A stretch of DNA of 31,039 nt from Sergeia podlipaevii (Eukaryota > Euglenozoa > Kinetoplastea > Trypanosomatida > Trypanosomatidae). The stretch lies in assembly GCA_030849805.1 (NCBI GenBank), contig JASANZ010001993.1, positions 1-31,039 of the forward strand, given 5' to 3'. Under the pieces are notes generated by a model that saw only the letters and a list, made by a program, of their open reading frames with translations, was not told the DNA's origin and ran no database searches. How positions within the stretch are numbered: position 1 is the first letter of the stretch; every line of letters starts with the position of its first letter. Position numbers and translations under genes: made by a program. Positions 27,339 through 31,039 of this stretch are shown here, in pieces.

Positions 27339-28400
27339 CTATAGCACCCACTCGCACGGCCCCTCATGGGGGAGAGCAGCTTTCATCAGTCTGGTGGAAG
27401 TGGGAAGAAACTTCTCTCGCTCTGCTGCTCCTCTCTCTCGCACGACGCGAGAGCAAAGGTTGAGAGTAGGATCCACCAGAAACTCAAAAAGGGTTCCAGG
27501 CCAAGATTTGGTGCGGTATAGATCCACATAGAACTCAGGAGCGATTGTGTTCAGTTTGGCAATACGCGTCCATGGTACATTGGGAAAATCGTGGTGCTCA
27601 ACGTGGTAGCCAGCATTCCACATGACCCAGTTCAGCACACCATAGTACGAGAACGTCTCCTGGTCACCCTCACCTGCAAACACAAAGTGCTCAGAAATGA
27701 AGTGGCCCGCAAGAGGATGCCACCCAGTTCCAAGAATAGTGGACACAATGAAGTAAATAAGCGGCCACCACCCAAAAACCATATACACGAGCAGATTGAA
27801 GGAAAGCTGGATAATGTAGTTGAGCACGTGCAGCTTCTCAAACTTAATGACGCGAACAACAGTTGGGCGGAACGCATAGAACACAACCTGGAAAGTAATA
27901 AAAAACATCTTACCGGCGTAGTTGGAAAGAAAACGTCCTTCAAAGCGGGTTGGTAAATCGGAGTCAACCCCATCCCAGCCAAGATAGCGGTGGTGCTCAG
28001 CGTGGTACGTTTTGAACATCATCGCATACGGAACGGGAACAACCAGATTCACGAACATCGCGTACAAATCATTGTACATTGGGGTAATGAAGCACAGGTT
28101 ATGCGTAATTTCGTGGATTGCGAGAAAGCAGCTGTGTGTAATGGTGCCGCCAATAAAATAGGCAACAAGAAGAAACGTCGGCCAGCTCATGTCCTTTGCG
28201 CGGTACCCAAGGTACATCTGCAGAAGAACAAAGGGGGTGAGAAGACGGCGAAGCCAAGGATCCGGGCCATAAAGTTTCTTGATCTCAGGTCCGTGGGCCT
28301 TGAGCATCTCGCGGTTGCGATACTTATGAGTGTACTCGGTGTCAGACCAGTAGTAGTCCTCACGACCCTTCCGTTCAAACAGCTCTTCAAACGTTGGCAT
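27339..28400 (-). CDS. DES1: Sphingolipid delta-4 (dihydroceramide) desaturase, copy 1 (353 aa)
   Basis: A membrane-bound di-iron desaturase that introduces the delta-4 double bond into the sphingoid base of dihydroceramide, at the ER membrane. The three histidine boxes are present: HEITH (96-100), HAEHH (133-137) and HVEHH (266-270), with the further conserved GWHPLAGHFISEHF. The family signature QETFSYYGVLNWVMWNAGYH then VEHHDFP is diagnostic of the DES1 branch rather than of acyl-CoA or phospholipid desaturases. The N-terminal part (DYYWSDTEYTHKYRNREMLK) fits the lipid-DES N-terminal domain. Hydrophobic helices lie at ~52-65, 74-94, 113-128, 165-177 and 195-223. Length is typical. A near-identical copy lies upstream at 29132-30193. 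The start is ATG at 28400, with a candidate acceptor at 28440-28441. Confidence 0.93.
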   Translation of the reverse strand: MPTFEELFERKGREDYYWSDTEYTHKYRNREMLKAHGPEIKKLYGPDPWLRRLLTPFVLLQMYLGYRAKDMSWPTFLLVAYFIGGTITHSCFLAIHEITHNLCFITPMYNDLYAMFVNLVVPVPYAMMFKTYHAEHHRYLGWDGVDSDLPTRFEGRFLSNYAGKMFFITFQVVFYAFRPTVVRVIKFEKLHVLNYIIQLSFNLLVYMVFGWWPLIYFIVSTILGTGWHPLAGHFISEHFVFAGEGDQETFSYYGVLNWVMWNAGYHVEHHDFPNVPWTRIAKLNTIAPEFYVDLYRTKSWPGTLFEFLVDPTLNLCSRVVRERGAAEREKFLPTSTRLMKAALPHEGPCEWVL

Positions 28401-29131
28401 TGTTGAATGATTGCACGATATTTTGGTTTGATATTTGTACTATCGGAGAGAATATCGATGTTTTATGGAGATAACTAAAAAGAAATAGTAAAAAAACTGC
28501 CACAAATCAGCACAACTTATTACAAGAAAAAACATTCAAATTATTTAAAATGAAAGTAAAAAAATAGAGAAAGGATAAACATGTTACATTTATAGAAGTA
28601 AACTATTTCATTTTGATTTCAATTGACGGCCCTCATAAAAATGAGCACGTATACCATCTCAAAACCAAAATCCAGTTATTTGAAGCATAAAAATCAAATC
28701 TTCAAAACATTTTTTAAAGAGTAGCTGTGGAATAATAAAGATGCAAAAAAAGTTCACTTTATAAAAAAAAAATGAAGTCCTTGCTTACTATATGAAACAG
28801 CGACACCACATATAACTTCGTCCATGCAAAAAGAAAAGAACTTTTTGATGAATAATGCTGTCTACAATAAATGAAGTTTTCTTCCAAAGAAATTCCAGAG
28901 ATATTTCCCTTAATAGTAAACGTAGCGCGTCTACGCAAGAGGGTATTTGAAAAATAAGGGTGAGAAATACAGAATAAAAGCATAACTTCCGCACCACATT
29001 GTAGTCGTTCACAAAAATAAAAGAAATGCGGCTTTCTTCTATCACTGGCATTCACTAAACGACAATGATGAAAACATAAAACGTATTTCTAAGAAAAAAA
29101 AAATGGAACACTCTAAAAAACAAGATATAAG
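28401..29131. other. Intergenic region between the tandem desaturases
   Basis: Very AT-rich spacer with no gene-like frame. By eye it does not match the flanks on the other side of either desaturase copy, so the duplication unit seems confined to the coding region. Confidence 0.65.
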
Positions 29132-30193
29132 TTACTTTACCCACTCGCACGGCCCCTCATGGGGGAGAGCAGCTTTCATCGGTTTATCCGATGTTTGAAG
29201 CAACTTTTCTCGCTTTGCAGCACCTTGCTCACGAACAACTCGGCAGCACAAATTTATGTTAGGATCCAACAAAAAATCGAAAAGGGTTCCAGCCCAAGAT
29301 TTGGTGCGGTATAGATCCACATAGAACTCAGGAGCGATTGTGTTCAGTTTGGCAATACGCGTCCATGGAACATTGGGAAAATCGTGGTGCTCAACGTGGT
29401 AGCCAGCATTCCACATGACCCAGTTCAGCACACCATAGTACGAGAACGTCTCCTGGCCACCCTCACCTGCAAACACAAAGTGCTCAGAAACAAAATGACC
29501 CGCAAGAGGATGCCACCCAGTTCCAAGAATAGTGGACACAATGAAGTAAATAAGCGGCCACCACCCAAAAACCATATACACGAGCAGATTGAAGGAAAGC
29601 TGGATAGTGTAGTTGAGCACGTGCAGCTTCTCAAACTTAATGACGCGAACAACAGTTGGGCGGAACGCATAGAACACAACCTGGAAAGTAATAAAAAACA
29701 TCTTACCGGCGTAGTTGGAAAGAAAACGTCCTTCAAAGCGGGTTGGTAAATCAGCATCCACTCCATCCCAGCCAAGATAGCGGTGGTGCTCAGCGTGGTA
29801 CGTTTTGAACATCATCGCATACGGAACGGGAACAATCAGATTCACGAACATCGCGTACAAATCATTGTACATTGGGGTAATGAAGCACAGGTGATGCGTA
29901 ATTTCGTGGATTGCGAGAAAGCAGCTGTGTGTAATGGTGCCGCCAATAAAATAGGCAACAAGAAGAAACGTCGGCCAGCTCATTTGAGCAGCATGAAACC
30001 CAAGGTACATCTGCAGAAGAACAAAGGGGGTGAGAAGACGGCGAAGCCAAGGATCCGGGCCATAAAGTTTCTTGATCTCAGGTCCGTGGGCCTTGAGCAT
30101 CTCGCGGTTGCGAGTCTTATGAGTGTACTCGGTGTCAGACCAGTAGTAGTCCTCACGACCTCTACGCTCGAACAATTCATTGAAAGACACCAT
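29132..30193 (-). CDS. DES1: Sphingolipid delta-4 (dihydroceramide) desaturase, copy 2 (353 aa)
   Basis: Same enzyme and identical length as copy 1, with intact histidine boxes HEITH, HAEHH and HVEHH and the same DES1 signature. The ATG at 30193 (MVSFNELFERRGREDYYWSD) is chosen. The frame runs 45 codons further upstream, but only from a non-ATG codon through AT-rich, hydrophobic sequence containing a likely acceptor (AG at 30235-30236). Differences from copy 1 cluster in three places: residues 2-6, residues 65-71 (FHAAQ against YRAKD) and the tail 311-339. The middle and the last 14 residues are nearly identical. Both copies look functional. This copy also has His in place of Asn directly after the first histidine box. 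Confidence 0.93.
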   Translation of the reverse strand: MVSFNELFERRGREDYYWSDTEYTHKTRNREMLKAHGPEIKKLYGPDPWLRRLLTPFVLLQMYLGFHAAQMSWPTFLLVAYFIGGTITHSCFLAIHEITHHLCFITPMYNDLYAMFVNLIVPVPYAMMFKTYHAEHHRYLGWDGVDADLPTRFEGRFLSNYAGKMFFITFQVVFYAFRPTVVRVIKFEKLHVLNYTIQLSFNLLVYMVFGWWPLIYFIVSTILGTGWHPLAGHFVSEHFVFAGEGGQETFSYYGVLNWVMWNAGYHVEHHDFPNVPWTRIAKLNTIAPEFYVDLYRTKSWAGTLFDFLLDPNINLCCRVVREQGAAKREKLLQTSDKPMKAALPHEGPCEWVK

Positions 30194-31039
30194 CTTTGAA
30201 AATGAAGGTATAAATAATGATCCCTTTCTTTTATCTAAATTATAGAAAGTACAAGTCAGGCAGAACAAAAAGAAAATGAAAAGCATTTGATAAAGAATCA
30301 ATGAGGGACTGAGTGAAGAAATAAACACAATCTATTCTTCAATTTGTTTTAATAATAAATAAAGAAATGAATCAAATCGGATCCATAACAAATAAAAACA
30401 ACTTCCATTTCCGCATTTGCAAAAAAAAATATTTCTTCCATATCGCAAAGAAAGCACAAAAGAAAAATCATGTTAGTGTCAATAATTAGTTTACGAAAAG
30501 AATAGCATCCAGGGAGTTGTAAGAAGAAATCCCCGCTTATAATGGCACACACAAAAGCAAACACCAAAAAAAACATCACTAATTGCGCGGGTATACATTT
30601 GGTTACAAAATTAAAAAAAATGCATCTCTGTCAAGTTGTCAATATAACAAAAATGCACCGAGTGGTAACTTGCAGTGAAAATATCATGTTTGCGTCCATG
30701 TGAAATGTACTTAGATTACAAAGGCACAAAAAAATAAATACATTCTACATTCCACTACGAGCGTACATATTAGTACACTTAGCGCATACACGCCAAAAGT
30801 GCAAGTCGCAACAAAGTGAAGCACCTTTTCAAACTGGTAATACTCTCAACCATATAGAACAAAAAAACGTCTCACAGAAGATAATAACTCCATTCAAAAG
30901 ATAAACACTATTCTCAGAACATATGATGTTGCTCCTACTACCAGCACACCACATCAAAAGACATAGACAGGAAACCACAACGACAACCCCCACACCAGTC
31001 CTCCAAAAAAAAAAACAGCCAACATCTCCCCCCCCCCCC
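30194..31039. other. Gene-free right edge, A/C-rich, ending in a C run
   Basis: No supportable gene. Composition drifts from AT-rich to A/C-rich and G-poor on the plus strand beyond about 30880. The window ends in a C12 run (31028-31039). No telomeric hexamer repeat is present. It is the upstream flank of the transcription unit, or simply a contig end. Confidence 0.6.

Noticed and set aside
27591..28406. Plus-strand frames repeated in both desaturase loci (also 29384-30199)
   Set aside because: Conserved only because the desaturase coding strand beneath them is duplicated; the products match no family.
30349..30579. Minus-strand frame of 76 codons at the right edge
   Set aside because: Phe/Ile-rich AT-biased sequence with no motif; not supported.
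31000..31039. Telomere or subtelomere at the right edge
   Set aside because: No TTAGGG or CCCTAA repeats; only a C run, which is likelier a contig edge or G tract.

Overview
The window looks like nuclear DNA of a trypanosomatid (Kinetoplastea). All supportable genes (13) lie on the minus strand. None has an intron. They are separated by AT-rich gaps of about 0.6-1.5 kb. Several starts have a pyrimidine-rich tract followed by AG a few tens of bases upstream of the ATG (minus sense), as expected for spliced-leader trans-splicing of a polycistronic transcript. Coding DNA is moderately GC-rich and the gaps are full of A/T runs and microsatellites. This is less GC-rich than typical Leishmania; I cannot name the genus.

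Transcription runs from the right edge to the left. At the right are two tandem copies of a sphingolipid delta-4 (dihydroceramide) desaturase (30193-29132 and 28400-27339). Next come a small mitochondrial protein, probably the trypanosomatid cytochrome c oxidase subunit V (26529-25939), and a two-pass membrane protein with a degenerate class III nucleotide cyclase-like domain (25293-23176). Then there is a possibly myristoylated protein with an RS-rich tail and three YNVG motifs (22249-20084). It is followed by a 1038-residue membrane STE11-like protein kinase with a PAS domain and what looks like a vestigial histidine-kinase/receiver module (19352-16236).

Further left are an ankyrin-repeat protein (15205-13082), a TRAPPC12-like TPR protein (12452-11163) and a coiled-coil protein with a Cys/His cluster (10602-8971). 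The left third holds three proteins with an RIIa/Dpy-30-like docking helix pair (8112-7912, 5680-5177, 4024-1450), with one unrecognised protein (6970-6242) between them. The leftmost gene is strongly repetitive. It contains a single N at 3064 that splits its frame; this looks like an assembly flaw and not a real break.

Gene order within a trypanosomatid transcription unit does not usually imply shared function. Even so, the window is rich in signalling-type proteins: a sensor-like kinase, a cyclase-like receptor and three PKA-anchoring-type docking proteins. The two most novel candidates are the kinase with a decayed two-component phosphorelay core and the apparently non-catalytic cyclase-like receptor. 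No tRNA, rRNA, spliced-leader RNA, CRISPR array, telomeric repeat or transposon was recognised. All family calls are by eye, without database searches.
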